A DNA stretch of 54,459 nt from an uncultured Collinsella sp. (GCA_900757505.1 CAAEOE010000058.1:1-54459); one strand, 5' to 3'. Positions 1 through 8,060 are shown, counted from the stretch's first letter. The notes: generated by a model not told the origin, from the sequence alone. Translations and numbers: made by a program.

Positions 1-97
1 GGCGCTCAGGTGCCCCAGGTCGCCGCGAAAGAGGAGCGACGCGTACTTCATGTACGCGAGCGACGGTTTGAGCAGCGAGATGGGGTGCCTGAGCGCC
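1..97. repeat. Imperfect 97-bp palindrome at the window edge
   Basis: The outer arms 1-17 and 81-97 are reverse complements at 15 of 17 positions. The centre is a hairpin, GCGTAC (41-46) and GTACGC (52-57) around a 5-nt loop. The regions between have equal length on both sides but pair only partly. The minus strand can be read as an open frame, but there is no start, the symmetry explains the sequence better, and it sits just past the lacB stop. It is probably a dispersed palindromic element. It begins exactly at base 1, which could mean that an assembly broke at a repeat. Confidence 0.5.
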
Positions 98-112
98 GCG
101 CAGCGTCGACCC

Positions 113-140
113 GTTACGCGGTTTGGCAAAACCGCGTAAC
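113..140 (-). terminator. Perfect hairpin just after lacB
   Basis: The arms GTTACGCGGTTT (113-124) and its exact complement (129-140) flank a 4-nt loop, starting 5 bases past the lacB stop. No U-tract follows on the minus strand, so this is either a poor intrinsic terminator or a 3'-end stabilising hairpin. Confidence 0.4.
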
Positions 141-144
141 CTCC

Positions 145-669
145 TTAGTCGTGATACTCGCCGCGGTCCCACTTCTCGAGGAACTCGTCAAAGAAGTGCG
201 GGTCAGCCTGAGCCTCGGCGTCAGCCTTATTGCAGGCATCGATCTTGGCGATCAAGGCATCGTGCTCGGGAGTCTTGTCGTAGGGCTCCTCCAGGAAGGC
301 AAGCATGATGTCGGCCATCAGGAACTCGCCGGTGATCTTGCCGCCAAAGCCCACGATGTTGGCGTTGAGCTCGCGACGGGCATACAGGGCAGAGGTCATG
401 TCGCGAACCAGGGCGCAGCGGGCGCCGGGAACCTTGTTGACGGCGTTGGTGATGCCGATGCCGGTGCCGCACAGGGCCACGCCAAAGTCGGCCTTGCCGC
501 TGGCAACGGCCTCGCCCACGGCCTTACCGTAGATGGGATAGTGCGTACGGGTGTGGCTGTAGGTGCCGCAGTCAAGCACCTTGTAGCCAGCCTGCTCCAG
601 GCGGTCGGCCAGATAGATCTTCTCGTCCGTAACGATATGGTCGCAACCGATTGCGATGGTCTTCTTCAT
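145..669 (-). CDS. lacB: Galactose-6-phosphate isomerase subunit LacB
   Basis: Large subunit of the LacAB isomerase, which converts D-galactose 6-phosphate to D-tagatose 6-phosphate in the cytoplasm, the first committed step after phospho-lactose hydrolysis. The 174-aa product has the RpiB/LacA/LacB fold: the N-terminal AIGCDH segment, the LCGTGIGI phosphate-binding loop near residue 67 and the NIVGFGG segment near 104. Its length is usual for LacB, which is longer than LacA because of a C-terminal helix (here FFDEFLEKWDRGEYHD). An AAAGGA ribosome site precedes the ATG. It lies 63 bp downstream of lacA on the same strand, so the pair is probably co-transcribed and co-assembled. LacB is preferred to ribose-5-phosphate isomerase B because LacA is its partner and three lacG genes lie nearby. 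Confidence 0.92.
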   Translation of the reverse strand: MKKTIAIGCDHIVTDEKIYLADRLEQAGYKVLDCGTYSHTRTHYPIYGKAVGEAVASGKADFGVALCGTGIGITNAVNKVPGARCALVRDMTSALYARRELNANIVGFGGKITGEFLMADIMLAFLEEPYDKTPEHDALIAKIDACNKADAEAQADPHFFDEFLEKWDRGEYHD

Positions 670-732
670 CAGAACGTCCTTTCGTCTGAATTCACAAGTT
701 GAGATAGAAGTTCGAGTTCTCGGTGGCTCTCG

Positions 733-1161
733 TTAGGCCATCTTATTGAGCATGTCGACACGGATCTGGTGACGGCCGCCGGCGTACTGGGCGCGCAGGA
801 ACTCGCGGGCGATCTTCTTGGCGACCTCGGTGCCCACAACGCCCGGGCCCATGGTGACCATGCGCGAGCCGTTGTGTTCGCGGGTCATGTAAGCGGAACG
901 CTCATCGGAAATGTTGGCGACGACCATGCCCTTGATCTTGACGGCGGCCATATAGGAGCCGACGCCGTACTTATCGAATGCGAAGCCCTGGGAATCCTTG
1001 TGCTCCAGCAGGTCCTTGGCAACGGCGGTGGCGGAATCGACAAAGTCCGCGGCAGGGGTCTCGGAATAGTCGACGACCTCGTGACCGTCGGCGATGAGCA
1101 TCTCCTTGATGGACTCCTTCATCGACATACCGTCGGCATCGGAAGCGATTACAACTCTCAT
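733..1161 (-). CDS. lacA: Galactose-6-phosphate isomerase subunit LacA
   Basis: Small subunit of galactose-6-phosphate isomerase (142 aa, the usual LacA length). It has the same fold as LacB but is diverged at the catalytic loop: where LacB and RpiB have a Cys-containing GTG loop, this protein has AFDKYGVGS around residues 62-70. That split, with one subunit keeping the active-site Cys, is typical of LacA/LacB heteromers. The start is the ATG preceded by AAGGAGGATGTC, a near-ideal ribosome site. It is first in the lacA-lacB pair. The upstream 300 bp contain two GAACA/TGTTC inverted repeats and a 21-bp-period direct repeat, so more than one regulator is likely to act here. Confidence 0.92.
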   Translation of the reverse strand: MRVVIASDADGMSMKESIKEMLIADGHEVVDYSETPAADFVDSATAVAKDLLEHKDSQGFAFDKYGVGSYMAAVKIKGMVVANISDERSAYMTREHNGSRMVTMGPGVVGTEVAKKIAREFLRAQYAGGRHQIRVDMLNKMA

Positions 1162-1255
1162 GACATCCTCCTTGAGAGATACGCAGGTGCGTAGTTTCTG
1201 TTTGGAAGTGTTGAATCGCGTTCAGGTCCGGGCATCTGAATGTGCGGTTCTTCAC

Positions 1256-1331
1256 TGTTCATGTTTATTTGAACACATTCGAACATTAACTGCAACAATA
1301 ATTTGTTTGTCTTTGTTCTTTTTTGAACAAA
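1256..1331. promoter_or_regulatory. Two inverted repeats upstream of lacAB, possible LacR operators
   Basis: Site 1 is TGTTCATGTTTATTTGAACA (1256-1275). Site 2 is TTTGTTCTTTTTTGAACAAA (1312-1331). Both are TGTTC...GAACA inverted repeats in an A/T-rich stretch 95-170 bp upstream of the lacA start. GAACAA half-sites also occur upstream of lacF (near 3198 and 3268) and upstream of the lacR-like gene (near 20390). The DeoR-family LacR encoded at 19579-20343 is the likeliest ligand; this link is an inference. Confidence 0.45.
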
Positions 1332-1333
1332 TA

Positions 1334-1364
1334 CCGTTCGCGGATGGTTGCTGACCGTTTGGAC
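1334..1364 (+). promoter_or_regulatory. Direct repeat with 21-bp period (lacAB copy)
   Basis: CCGTTCGCGG (1334-1343), 11 bp, then CCGTTTGGAC (1355-1364). This is one of a series of such sites upstream of the sugar operons in this window. Two ~10-bp direct repeats spaced by two helical turns resemble sites bound by LytTR-type response regulators (family knowledge). No such regulator is encoded here. Confidence 0.45.
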
Positions 1365-1404
1365 TCAGAAAAGGCCCGGCTTACCGCGCATTCAACAAAC
1401 AAAA

Positions 1405-1433
1405 GGGCGGCCGAGAACGTGTCTCGGCCGCCC
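1405..1433 (-). terminator. Intrinsic terminator of the membrane-protein gene
   Basis: The perfect 12-bp arms GGGCGGCCGAGA and TCTCGGCCGCCC surround a 5-nt loop. On the minus strand a TTTTGTTTGTT tract follows. It lies 37 bp past the stop of the gene at 1470-2474. Confidence 0.85.
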
Positions 1434-1469
1434 TTCGGCGGTATGCCCCAGTATATACAGCTGTTTTAG

Positions 1470-2474
1470 CTACTCGGACTGCCCGCCCTTTTTGGCGTGC
1501 TTGGACGGAGCGCTCAGAAAGCGACCCGTCAGATAGTTCGCCGGGCCGGAAATATCAATCCCCAGTAGCACGTGCCCCAGCCACAAAAACGCCGCGAGCA
1601 CCAGCAATGGAATCACGCACGAGGTCACGATCATCACGATGACGCCTTCGATCAGATCGGTCACCTGCTGCACAATTTCATCGGTAATCTGCTTGGCACC
1701 GCTGGTCACCGATGTGACGAGACCCGAGGCACCGTCGGCAAGCTGCTCAAGCACATTCTTGGACTCTGTGGACTCGGTCTTTTTCTTGCTTGCTTTGGAG
1801 CTGTCGCTATCTGCCGCATCCGCAGCCTTTTGCTGAGCTTGCTCAATACTTACGCGATACGTTTCATCGACCTTCTGCGACACCCATACGCTTGCGGGCA
1901 CCAACACCATGCCAATTATGGCGACCACCAGCACACGCGTTGCCACGCGGCGAATGACTGTGCTCGTGCTCCAGCGTCCGTGAATGCCAAGTGAGATCGC
2001 AAAGAGCACCAGCGCAAACGGGATCAGGATGCCCAGGCCAACCGACCACAAAATCGTAAGCAAATATTTCTCGAGGTATAGCACGGCAAGCACGATACCA
2101 AGGTTGCCTGAAAGCTGCGCGAGCTGCTCGGCGACTGGCGTTCCCGTATCGCCCGGCAGCGCAGTGATACCCGCAGATAGGGCGACGCACGAGGTCGTGA
2201 GCGCCAAAACATTGCCCTTCTTTTGATCGATGACCTCGATGGTGGAGTCCCAAGTCTTGGTATCGGCAAAATGCGGACGAGCTACAAAGCCCGACAGCAG
2301 CGCCAGTACCACGAGCGCAACGATAAAGCCAATCTGTAGCTTTTTGTTTGCGCACACGATATCGGACAGGCTGGGCTGTAGCTCGGTTACCGTCGTATGC
2401 TCAGTTATCTGGACAGGACGCCCATGGGCCATCTCGTGCGCACCTCTTTTTTGTATTGACCCGTTATCCGGCAT
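1470..2474 (-). CDS. Multi-pass membrane protein, unknown function
   Basis: The 334-aa protein has about five hydrophobic segments (roughly residues 48-66, 124-143, 147-166, 182-204 and 274-300). A long polar loop of about 70 residues (205-275) is rich in Ser, Lys and Ala and sits between the fourth and last segments. The C-terminus is basic (KHAKKGGQSE). The start is the ATG six bases after GAGGAGGT, a strong ribosome site; an internal Met at residue 15 lacks one. It is transcribed alone and closed by a strong terminator. I do not recognise the family. Lying between lacAB and lacF, it may be accessory to the sugar module or simply interrupt it; nothing in the sequence decides this. Confidence 0.75.
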   Translation of the reverse strand: MPDNGSIQKRGAHEMAHGRPVQITEHTTVTELQPSLSDIVCANKKLQIGFIVALVVLALLSGFVARPHFADTKTWDSTIEVIDQKKGNVLALTTSCVALSAGITALPGDTGTPVAEQLAQLSGNLGIVLAVLYLEKYLLTILWSVGLGILIPFALVLFAISLGIHGRWSTSTVIRRVATRVLVVAIIGMVLVPASVWVSQKVDETYRVSIEQAQQKAADAADSDSSKASKKKTESTESKNVLEQLADGASGLVTSVTSGAKQITDEIVQQVTDLIEGVIVMIVTSCVIPLLVLAAFLWLGHVLLGIDISGPANYLTGRFLSAPSKHAKKGGQSE

Positions 2475-2620
2475 TTGGATACCTCCTCAGTCCGGCGTTT
2501 AATGCGAAAGGAAGTATACCCACCGAGCAAAAATCGAACGGGAGGACGAACGGAGCGCACCAAGACTGCCCCCCAACGACTAGTCGTTTAAGAACGTCCC
2601 CAATGACTGTCTCGGGATGA

Positions 2621-2685
2621 GTTGCGGTGGAATAGGGATTGTTTTGCGCCCGCCGGCCCCTATTCAGTCCCCATTTCACCGCAAC
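2621..2685. repeat. Palindromic repeat, copy 1 (GTTGCGGTG family)
   Basis: The 21-bp arms 2621-2641 and 2665-2685 form a long hairpin with a few mismatches. The same arms occur at 48574-48638, where pairing is perfect, and both copies are preceded by ACGTCCCCAATG (2595 and 48542). This makes it a dispersed intergenic element. Confidence 0.7.
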
Positions 2686-2700
2686 TTGGAGGAGGACAGA

Positions 2701-2733
2701 AAAAGCCCTGCCGCGGGTAGCGGCAGGGCTTTT
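2701..2733 (-). terminator. Intrinsic terminator of lacF
   Basis: The arms AAAAGCCCTGCCGC (2701-2714) and GCGGCAGGGCTTTT (2720-2733) pair perfectly. The minus strand continues with TTTTTCTG. It lies 28 bp after the lacF stop. Confidence 0.85.
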
Positions 2734-2760
2734 GGAAGGGGACTTGGTTGTGAGGGCTCG

Positions 2761-3099
2761 TTAGGCGAGCTTGGCCTCGAGCTCGGCGATGCGCTTGTAG
2801 GCATCGATGGTAAAGCGGGTCTGCTTCTCCAGGATCATAGTGGTCATGAGGGTGTCCTGAGCGTGAGCCATGATGAAGGTCATTTCCATCTCGCCACCGC
2901 CGGCCTCCTGCGAAAGCAGTTTGGTCTGCGTGTCGTGGGCACCGATGAGCGCATCGCTGGCATCCTTGTGCAGCTGTTCGGCCTTCTCAAAGTCACCCTC
3001 GCGAGCAGCATCGAGCGCTGCAAGCAGATCGGTCTGGGCGTCACCTGCATATGCGACGATCTCGAATCCAACCATCGAGATTTCTTCTTTGGTTGCCAT
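2761..3099 (-). CDS. lacF: PTS lactose/cellobiose-family EIIA
   Basis: Cytoplasmic phosphocarrier that takes phosphate from HPr and passes it to the EIIB domain of a lactose-type permease. The 112-aa length is typical of LacF/ChbA. The phosphorylated His should be H79 in the segment FIMAHAQDTLM, with the conserved Asp at 82 (metal-binding in the trimer). It has its own terminator and a 214-bp upstream region with a 21-bp-period repeat, so it is a single-gene unit. It is the only EIIA of this family visible here, while three EIICB permeases (4676, 11217, 14598) lack an EIIA, so it probably serves all three. The family also handles cellobiose and chitobiose; lactose is favoured by lacAB and the lacG genes. 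Confidence 0.88.
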   Translation of the reverse strand: MATKEEISMVGFEIVAYAGDAQTDLLAALDAAREGDFEKAEQLHKDASDALIGAHDTQTKLLSQEAGGGEMEMTFIMAHAQDTLMTTMILEKQTRFTIDAYKRIAELEAKLA

Positions 3100-3221
3100 A
3101 TTGCGTTCCTTTCACATATGAACCAATGGAGAGCATCGCGTCCGGGCATACGCGCTGCGTTGTGTATGACAGAAACATTAACATTCAAACAAAAAAGAAC
3201 AACGCAAAACGGAATTTTGAG

Positions 3222-3252
3222 CTATAAACGGTCGATTTTCGCCCGTGAACGG
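3222..3252 (-). promoter_or_regulatory. Direct repeat with 21-bp period (lacF copy)
   Basis: On the minus strand: CCGTTCACGG (3252-3243), 11 bp, then CCGTTTATAG (3231-3222). Orientation is towards lacF, whose start lies about 120 bp away. Same spacing and consensus as the other copies. Confidence 0.5.
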
Positions 3253-3313
3253 TTTTTAAACCAATTCGAACAATATCAAACACTATTAGCGGCAACCCAA
3301 ACAGGTCCGTACC

Positions 3314-4318
3314 CTAGCGCAAATCGCGTACCGTATCGCCCGCTACGAGCACGCCGGGGATCAGCATGTGTTCCACGCCAGGCGCAACTCCCTCGGCGCC
3401 GGCGATCTTGTCGACCGCCCACATGCCGACACGCTTGTTATCAAAGCGCACCGTGGTCAGGCGACAATCGGGCACGATGTCGCCCAGGCTGTCATCGACA
3501 CCCACCACGCTCACGTCCTCGGGCACGCACTTTCCGCGCGACTCGAGCCCGCGAATGCAGCCGTAGGCCATGGCGTCGTTGGAGGCATAGATGGCCGTGC
3601 AGGTCGGATCGTCTGCCAGAGCCTGGCCGGCGGCATATCCGCTCTGTGCCGTCCAATCGCCACGGACGAGTCGCGGCGGCTCAATACCATGCGCGCGCAA
3701 TGTCTCGCGCCAGCCCTCCTCGCGACGCATGCCCGAAAGCGAGCGCTCGGGGCACGAGATAAAGTGCACGGTCTTGTGCCCCTGCTCCAGCAAGTACTCG
3801 ACCACCTGGCGCGAGCAATCGAACTGGTCGTTATCGACTGTTGAACAGAGCGGGTGCTCCAGCATGGTAACGAGCACCGTCTGCATACCGGGCAGCGGCT
3901 CGAAGGTGCCAAAGTCCGCCGGCATGCGATTCATGATCACAACCATGCCATCCACCGGCAGCGCGCTCATGCGCGACGATGCGCTCTCGAGGGTATACGG
4001 ATGCCCGTCTACTTTAGTAAGGGTGATGGCATAGCCATGTTTGTCGGCCGCGGCGGCAAAGCCCTCCATACGGTCGAGGTTGCCGGTGCCGGTAATGTTG
4101 AACATGGCGACGCCGACGGTCTTAAACTTGCCGCGGCGCAGCGATCGACCGGCAAAATTGGGGCGATACCCCAGCTCGCGCATGGCGGCGCGCACGCGCT
4201 CCTTGGTCTCGGGGCGCACGCTGGGCGAATCGTGCACCGTACGCGAGACTGTCTGCTCCGAGACGCCCGCGAGACGCGCCACGTCCTTAACGGAAACCGA
4301 TTTTTTAACAGCGGCCAT
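3314..4318 (-). CDS. LacI-family repressor of lac unit 1
   Basis: DNA-binding repressor, 334 aa and full length. The N-terminal helix-turn-helix (about residues 8-30) has the recognition helix VSEQTVSR, so the two specificity positions (LacI residues 17 and 18) are E21 and Q22. The hinge helix ends near residue 60, and a periplasmic-binding-protein-like effector domain follows (60-334). It is divergent from lacE1-lacG1 with 357 bp between them, which hold two copies of an AATGTTnACGTTGCCATT operator. Self-regulation plus control of unit 1 is likely. The effector is unknown; a phosphorylated galactoside is plausible. An AGAAAGA ribosome site precedes the ATG. Confidence 0.88.
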   Translation of the reverse strand: MAAVKKSVSVKDVARLAGVSEQTVSRTVHDSPSVRPETKERVRAAMRELGYRPNFAGRSLRRGKFKTVGVAMFNITGTGNLDRMEGFAAAADKHGYAITLTKVDGHPYTLESASSRMSALPVDGMVVIMNRMPADFGTFEPLPGMQTVLVTMLEHPLCSTVDNDQFDCSRQVVEYLLEQGHKTVHFISCPERSLSGMRREEGWRETLRAHGIEPPRLVRGDWTAQSGYAAGQALADDPTCTAIYASNDAMAYGCIRGLESRGKCVPEDVSVVGVDDSLGDIVPDCRLTTVRFDNKRVGMWAVDKIAGAEGVAPGVEHMLIPGVLVAGDTVRDLR

Positions 4319-4410
4319 AGGTCGATCTTTCTATGTCAACGATGCCATTGGTGGCACCCTACGCAGTCAAATGAAACGTCTTTAAGTATATCTAACGCCT
4401 CCTCCGCCAT

Positions 4411-4441
4411 ACGCTCACCACCCAAAACCTACCGTTCACCG
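4411..4441 (+). promoter_or_regulatory. Direct repeat with 21-bp period (unit 1 copy)
   Basis: ACGCTCACCA (4411-4420), 11 bp, then CCGTTCACCG (4432-4441). The first half is weaker (7 of 10 against the second), but the spacing is exactly that of the other copies. It faces lacE1. Confidence 0.4.
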
Positions 4442-4475
4442 ACAATCCTGCTTCCCCGAACGGCTTTTGTCGACC

Positions 4476-4615
4476 AAATGTTAACGTTGCCATTGTGCAA
4501 ACACAGAGCCACCGGGCGGCTCAATCGTTTGCACGCAAGGAATCGACGGTCTACAGGCACAGGGGCCACCGATTCACATCTTTTTTTGTGTCGCAAAATG
4601 GCAACGTCAACATTT
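4476..4615. promoter_or_regulatory. Paired LacI-type operators of unit 1
   Basis: Operator 1a (4476-4498, plus) and operator 1b (4593-4615, minus) are 23-bp sites that agree at 21 positions. The core is AATGTTAACGTTGCCATT in 1a, and 1b differs by G for A in the centre. The symmetric half-site is AATGGCAACG. The centres are about 117 bp apart in opposite orientation, an arrangement compatible with DNA looping. They lie between the divergent repressor and lacE1. Confidence 0.7.
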
Positions 4616-4675
4616 TGGCAACCAGACGTCAAAAGCTACCATCGTTGCTAACCCACCGACTCTTAGGAGCTTTGC

Positions 4676-6445
4676 ATGGAGCAACTCATCGCCACCATCG
4701 AAAAAGGCCAGCCCTTTTTCAACGCGATCGCCCGCAACAAGTACCTCAAGGCGATTCGCGACGGCTTTATCTCCGTCATCCCCATCATCATCTTCTCGTC
4801 CATCTTCTGCCTGGTAGCCTCGGTCCCCAACATCTGGGGTTTCTACTGGCCCGATGACATCAACAACGCCCTGTGGAAGTGCTACAACTACTCCATGGGC
4901 ATCCTGGCTATCGCCTGTGCCGCCACCACGGCCAAGCACTTCGCCGACGCCCAGAACCGCGACCTGCCCAAGAACAATCAGATCAACTTTATCTCGTGCA
5001 TGTGCGCGGCCATCATCGGCTTCTTGCTCCTTTCGAGCGACACCATCGCCACGGACGCCGCCAGCGGCTTCAACACCACCTACCTTGGTTCCAAGGGCCT
5101 GCTGACCGCCTTTATCGCTGCGTTTGTGACCGGCATCATCTACAAGTTCTTTATCAAGCGCAACATCACCGTCAAGATGCCCGAGCAGGTTCCGCCCAAT
5201 ATCTCGCAGACCTTTAAGGACATCATCCCCTTCTCCGTCTGCATCACCGTCTTTTGGGTCTTTGACATCGTCTTCCGCGCTGCCTTTGGCTTCTGCTTTG
5301 CCCAGGGCGTCATCCAGGTGTTCCAGCCCCTGTTCACCGCTGCCGACGGCTACATCGGTCTCGCTGTGATCTACGGTGCCATGAGCCTCTTCTGGTTCGT
5401 CGGCGTCCACGGCCCCTCGATCGTCGAGCCCGCCATCGCCGCCGCTCTCGTTGCCAACATGACCGACAACCTGGCTGCATTCCAGGCCGGCGAGCACGCC
5501 ACCGCCGTCCTGACGCAGGGCGCCCAGTACTTCGTCGTCTGCATGGGCGGCACCGGCGCCACGCTCGTCCTGGTCTTTATGTTCTGCTTCCTGGCCAAGT
5601 CCCAGGAGATGCGCGCCGTCGGTAAGGCCGCCATCGTCCCCGTGTGCTTTGCCGTCAACGAGCCGCTGCTGTTCGCCGCACCTATCGTGCTCAACCCCGT
5701 CTTCTTTGTCCCGTTTGTCTTTGCCCCGATCGCCAACATCTGGATCCTCAAGGTCTTTATCGACTTCTTGGGCATGAACGGCTTTATGTACACCCTGCCT
5801 TGGACCGTCCCCGGCCCCATCGGCACCATCATGGGCCTGGGCTTCCAGCCGCTCGCCTTTGTGATGCTCGCCATCATCCTGGTTGTCGACTTTGCCCTGT
5901 ACTACCCGTTCTTCCGTGCCTATGACGCCCAGAAGTGCGCCGAGGAGGCCGAGATCTCCCAGGAGGAGCTCACCGCCAAGAACGCCGAGAAGGCCGCCAA
6001 GCTCAACGACGCCTTCCAGGGTAAGGCCGACGCCAAGAGTGTTGCTGCCGGCGCCGCTGCCGAGGTCGTAAAGACCGACGCCGCCCCCGCTGCTGCCGCC
6101 ACCGAGACTACGGCCGCCAGTGACCTCAACGGCAAGCGCGTACTCGTGCTCTGCCAGGGCGGAGGCACCTCGGGCCTGCTCGCCAACGCGCTGGCCAAGG
6201 CCGCCAAGGAGCGCGGCATCGATCTTGAGACCGCTGCCGATGCCTATGGCAACCACGTGGACATGCTTCCCGACTTTGATCTGGTCGTCCTGGCTCCGCA
6301 GGCTGCCAGCTACCTGGCCGACCTGCAGAAGGACTGCGAGCGTGTGGGCAACAAGTGCGTCGCCTGCCGTGGTAAGCAGTACATCGAGCTCTCCCAGAAC
6401 GGCGACAAGTCTCTCGCCTTCGTCTCCGAGCAGCTGTCGAAGTAA
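4676..6445 (+). CDS. lacE: PTS lactose-type EIICB permease, unit 1
   Basis: Membrane permease that imports and phosphorylates a beta-galactoside. The 589-aa protein has an EIIC domain of about ten membrane segments (1-415), an Ala-rich linker (about 416-485) and a cytoplasmic EIIB domain (487-589). The phosphorylated residue is C493 in VLCQGGGTSG. In EIIC, H245 (GVHGPS) and E329 (VNEPLL) match the substrate-site His and Glu known in this family. The start ATG follows TTAGGAGC. It is followed after 66 bp by lacG1, with a stable hairpin in the gap. No EIIA domain is present, so phosphate should come from the separate lacF product. The sugar could be another beta-galactoside; the LacG partner makes cellobiose less likely. 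Confidence 0.87.
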   Translation: MEQLIATIEKGQPFFNAIARNKYLKAIRDGFISVIPIIIFSSIFCLVASVPNIWGFYWPDDINNALWKCYNYSMGILAIACAATTAKHFADAQNRDLPKNNQINFISCMCAAIIGFLLLSSDTIATDAASGFNTTYLGSKGLLTAFIAAFVTGIIYKFFIKRNITVKMPEQVPPNISQTFKDIIPFSVCITVFWVFDIVFRAAFGFCFAQGVIQVFQPLFTAADGYIGLAVIYGAMSLFWFVGVHGPSIVEPAIAAALVANMTDNLAAFQAGEHATAVLTQGAQYFVVCMGGTGATLVLVFMFCFLAKSQEMRAVGKAAIVPVCFAVNEPLLFAAPIVLNPVFFVPFVFAPIANIWILKVFIDFLGMNGFMYTLPWTVPGPIGTIMGLGFQPLAFVMLAIILVVDFALYYPFFRAYDAQKCAEEAEISQEELTAKNAEKAAKLNDAFQGKADAKSVAAGAAAEVVKTDAAPAAAATETTAASDLNGKRVLVLCQGGGTSGLLANALAKAAKERGIDLETAADAYGNHVDMLPDFDLVVLAPQAASYLADLQKDCERVGNKCVACRGKQYIELSQNGDKSLAFVSEQLSK

Positions 6446-6455
6446 GTAACGCTTA

Positions 6456-6487
6456 GGGCCAGCCGACTATCCAAGACCGGCTGGCCC
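6456..6487 (+). other. Hairpin between lacE1 and lacG1
   Basis: The 10-bp arms GGGCCAGCCG (6456-6465) and CGGCTGGCCC (6478-6487) surround a 12-nt loop, followed by TTCGATTTAAAC rather than a U-run. It is likely an mRNA processing or partial-termination site that sets the ratio of permease to hydrolase. Similar hairpins occupy the same gap in units 2 and 3. Confidence 0.55.
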
Positions 6488-6511
6488 TTCGATTTAAACG
6501 ATTGGATCATC

Positions 6512-7951
6512 ATGTCCGTTAACCCCGCCAGCGTCACCAACCCGCCCGCGCAGTTCCCCGAGGACTTTGTCTTTGGCGGCGCCACTGCTGCCTACCAGGT
6601 AGAGGGCGAGACCCGCACTCACGGTAAGGGCAAGGTCGCGTGGGACGATTTTCTGGAAGCCCAGGGCCGTTTCTCCCCCGATCCCGCTTCCGACTTCTAC
6701 AACCAATACCCCGTCGATCTGGAGCTGTGCGAGGAGTTCGGCATCAACGGCATTCGTCTCTCCATCGCCTGGAGCCGCATCTTCCCCAACGGCACCGGAG
6801 AGATAAACCCCGAGGGTGTCCAGTTCTACCACGACCTCTTCGCCGAGTGCCACAAGCACCACGTTGAGCCGTTTGTCACGCTGCATCACTTTGACACGCC
6901 GCTTCCCCTCTTTGAGAAGGGCGACTTCCTCAACCGCGAGACCATCGACGCCTTTGTGGACTTTGCCACCTTCTGCTTTAAGGAGTACGCCGACCAGGTA
7001 ACCTACTGGTTCACCTTTAACGAGATCTGGGCCGACGCCTCCAACACCTACATCGAGGGCACCTTCCCCGGTGGCGTCAAGGCGCATCTGGCCGAAGCCT
7101 TCCAGTGCGAGCACAACATGATGCTCGCCCACGCCAAGGCAGTACTGGCCTTCCACAACGGCGGTTTTAAGGGCAAGATCGGCGTCATCCAGTCGCTGGA
7201 GTTTAAGTATCCGCTCAACGAGAACGACCCCGCCGACATCAAAGCCGCCAACAACGAGCACGTGCTGCAGAACCAGTTCTTGCTCGACGCCACCTTCCGC
7301 GGCGACTACGCGCCCGACACCCTCGAGTGCGCCAACCGCTTGGCTGCCGTCTCGGGCGGCACCATCGAGATCCTAGACGAGGATCTGGAAATCATGCGCG
7401 AGGCCGCGCTCTACAACGACTACCTGGGCGTTAACAACTACCAGTGCCGCTTCTTGAAGGCCTACGATGGCGAGAACGACCTGCACCACAACGGTACGGG
7501 CGAGAAGGGCACTGGCCGCTGGCGCGTTAAGGGCATTGGCGAGCATGTGAACAAGCCCGGCGTCCCCACCACCGACTGGGACTGGATCATCTATCCCGAG
7601 GGCCTGTTCGATCTGCTCGTCTACATTAAGCAGCGCTACCCCAACTACAAGCAGATCTTCATCACCGAGAACGGCATGGGCTACAAGGACCCCTACAAAG
7701 ACGGCTTTGTGGACGACCAGCCGCGCATCGACTACATCGAGCAGCACCTGCGCTGGTTGCTCAAGGCCATGGAGGTGGGCGTCAACGTGGGCGGCTACTT
7801 CCTGTGGAGCCTGCAGGATCAGTTCTCCTGGACCAATGGCTACAACAAGCGCTATGGCTTCTTCTACGTTGACTTTGAAACCCAGAAGCGCACGCCCAAG
7901 GCAAGCGCATACTGGTATAAGCACGTGGCGCAGACCCGTCGTCTGGACTAG
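6512..7951 (+). CDS. lacG: 6-phospho-beta-galactosidase, unit 1 (GH1)
   Basis: Cytoplasmic glycosidase that splits phosphorylated beta-galactosides (lactose 6'-phosphate to glucose and galactose 6-phosphate). The 479-aa product is a full GH1 barrel. The acid/base is E171 (TFNEI) and the nucleophile E386 (ITENG). The phosphate-binding set of LacG enzymes is present near the C-terminus: S439, K446 and Y448 in SWTNGYNKRY. The N-terminal GGATAAYQVEG and PASDFY segments are strongly LacG-like. The product, galactose 6-phosphate, is the substrate of LacAB. A 6-phospho-beta-glucosidase role cannot be excluded by eye, but lacAB, lacC and lacX in the window support galactosidase. A strong terminator follows. 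Confidence 0.87.
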   Translation: MSVNPASVTNPPAQFPEDFVFGGATAAYQVEGETRTHGKGKVAWDDFLEAQGRFSPDPASDFYNQYPVDLELCEEFGINGIRLSIAWSRIFPNGTGEINPEGVQFYHDLFAECHKHHVEPFVTLHHFDTPLPLFEKGDFLNRETIDAFVDFATFCFKEYADQVTYWFTFNEIWADASNTYIEGTFPGGVKAHLAEAFQCEHNMMLAHAKAVLAFHNGGFKGKIGVIQSLEFKYPLNENDPADIKAANNEHVLQNQFLLDATFRGDYAPDTLECANRLAAVSGGTIEILDEDLEIMREAALYNDYLGVNNYQCRFLKAYDGENDLHHNGTGEKGTGRWRVKGIGEHVNKPGVPTTDWDWIIYPEGLFDLLVYIKQRYPNYKQIFITENGMGYKDPYKDGFVDDQPRIDYIEQHLRWLLKAMEVGVNVGGYFLWSLQDQFSWTNGYNKRYGFFYVDFETQKRTPKASAYWYKHVAQTRRLD

Positions 7952-7997
7952 CGGCTGGCGGGGTTGCCCGCTCACACAACCTGTCCCCATTTCTCAG

Positions 7998-8040
7998 CCG
8001 GGGGCGGCACGTCACACGGCGCGCCGCCCCCGGTCTTTTT
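7998..8040 (+). terminator. Intrinsic terminator of unit 1
   Basis: The arms CCGGGGGCGGC (7998-8008) and GCCGCCCCCGG (8023-8033) are followed by TCTTTTTGTTTTTG. It lies 47 bp after the lacG1 stop. Confidence 0.88.
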
Positions 8041-8060
8041 GTTTTTGGGCTGGTCGGGAG

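Noticed and set aside
1..112. A coding fragment on the minus strand after lacB
   Set aside because: It can be read as an open frame, but it has no start or ribosome site and the palindromic symmetry explains the sequence better.
4521..4534. A cre site upstream of lacE1
   Set aside because: CTCAATCGTTTGCA lacks the conserved TG at the left end; only the copy at 33368 fits the full consensus.
4529..4557. A sigma-70-type promoter for lacE1 (TTGCAC, 17 bp, TACAGG)
   Set aside because: The -10 match is poor and position relative to the two operators is ambiguous.
4607..6256. Long open frame on the minus strand opposite lacE1 (and similar ones opposite lacE2, lacG1 and topA)
   Set aside because: These come from the strong third-position G/C bias of the real genes; their translations are low-complexity and match no family.
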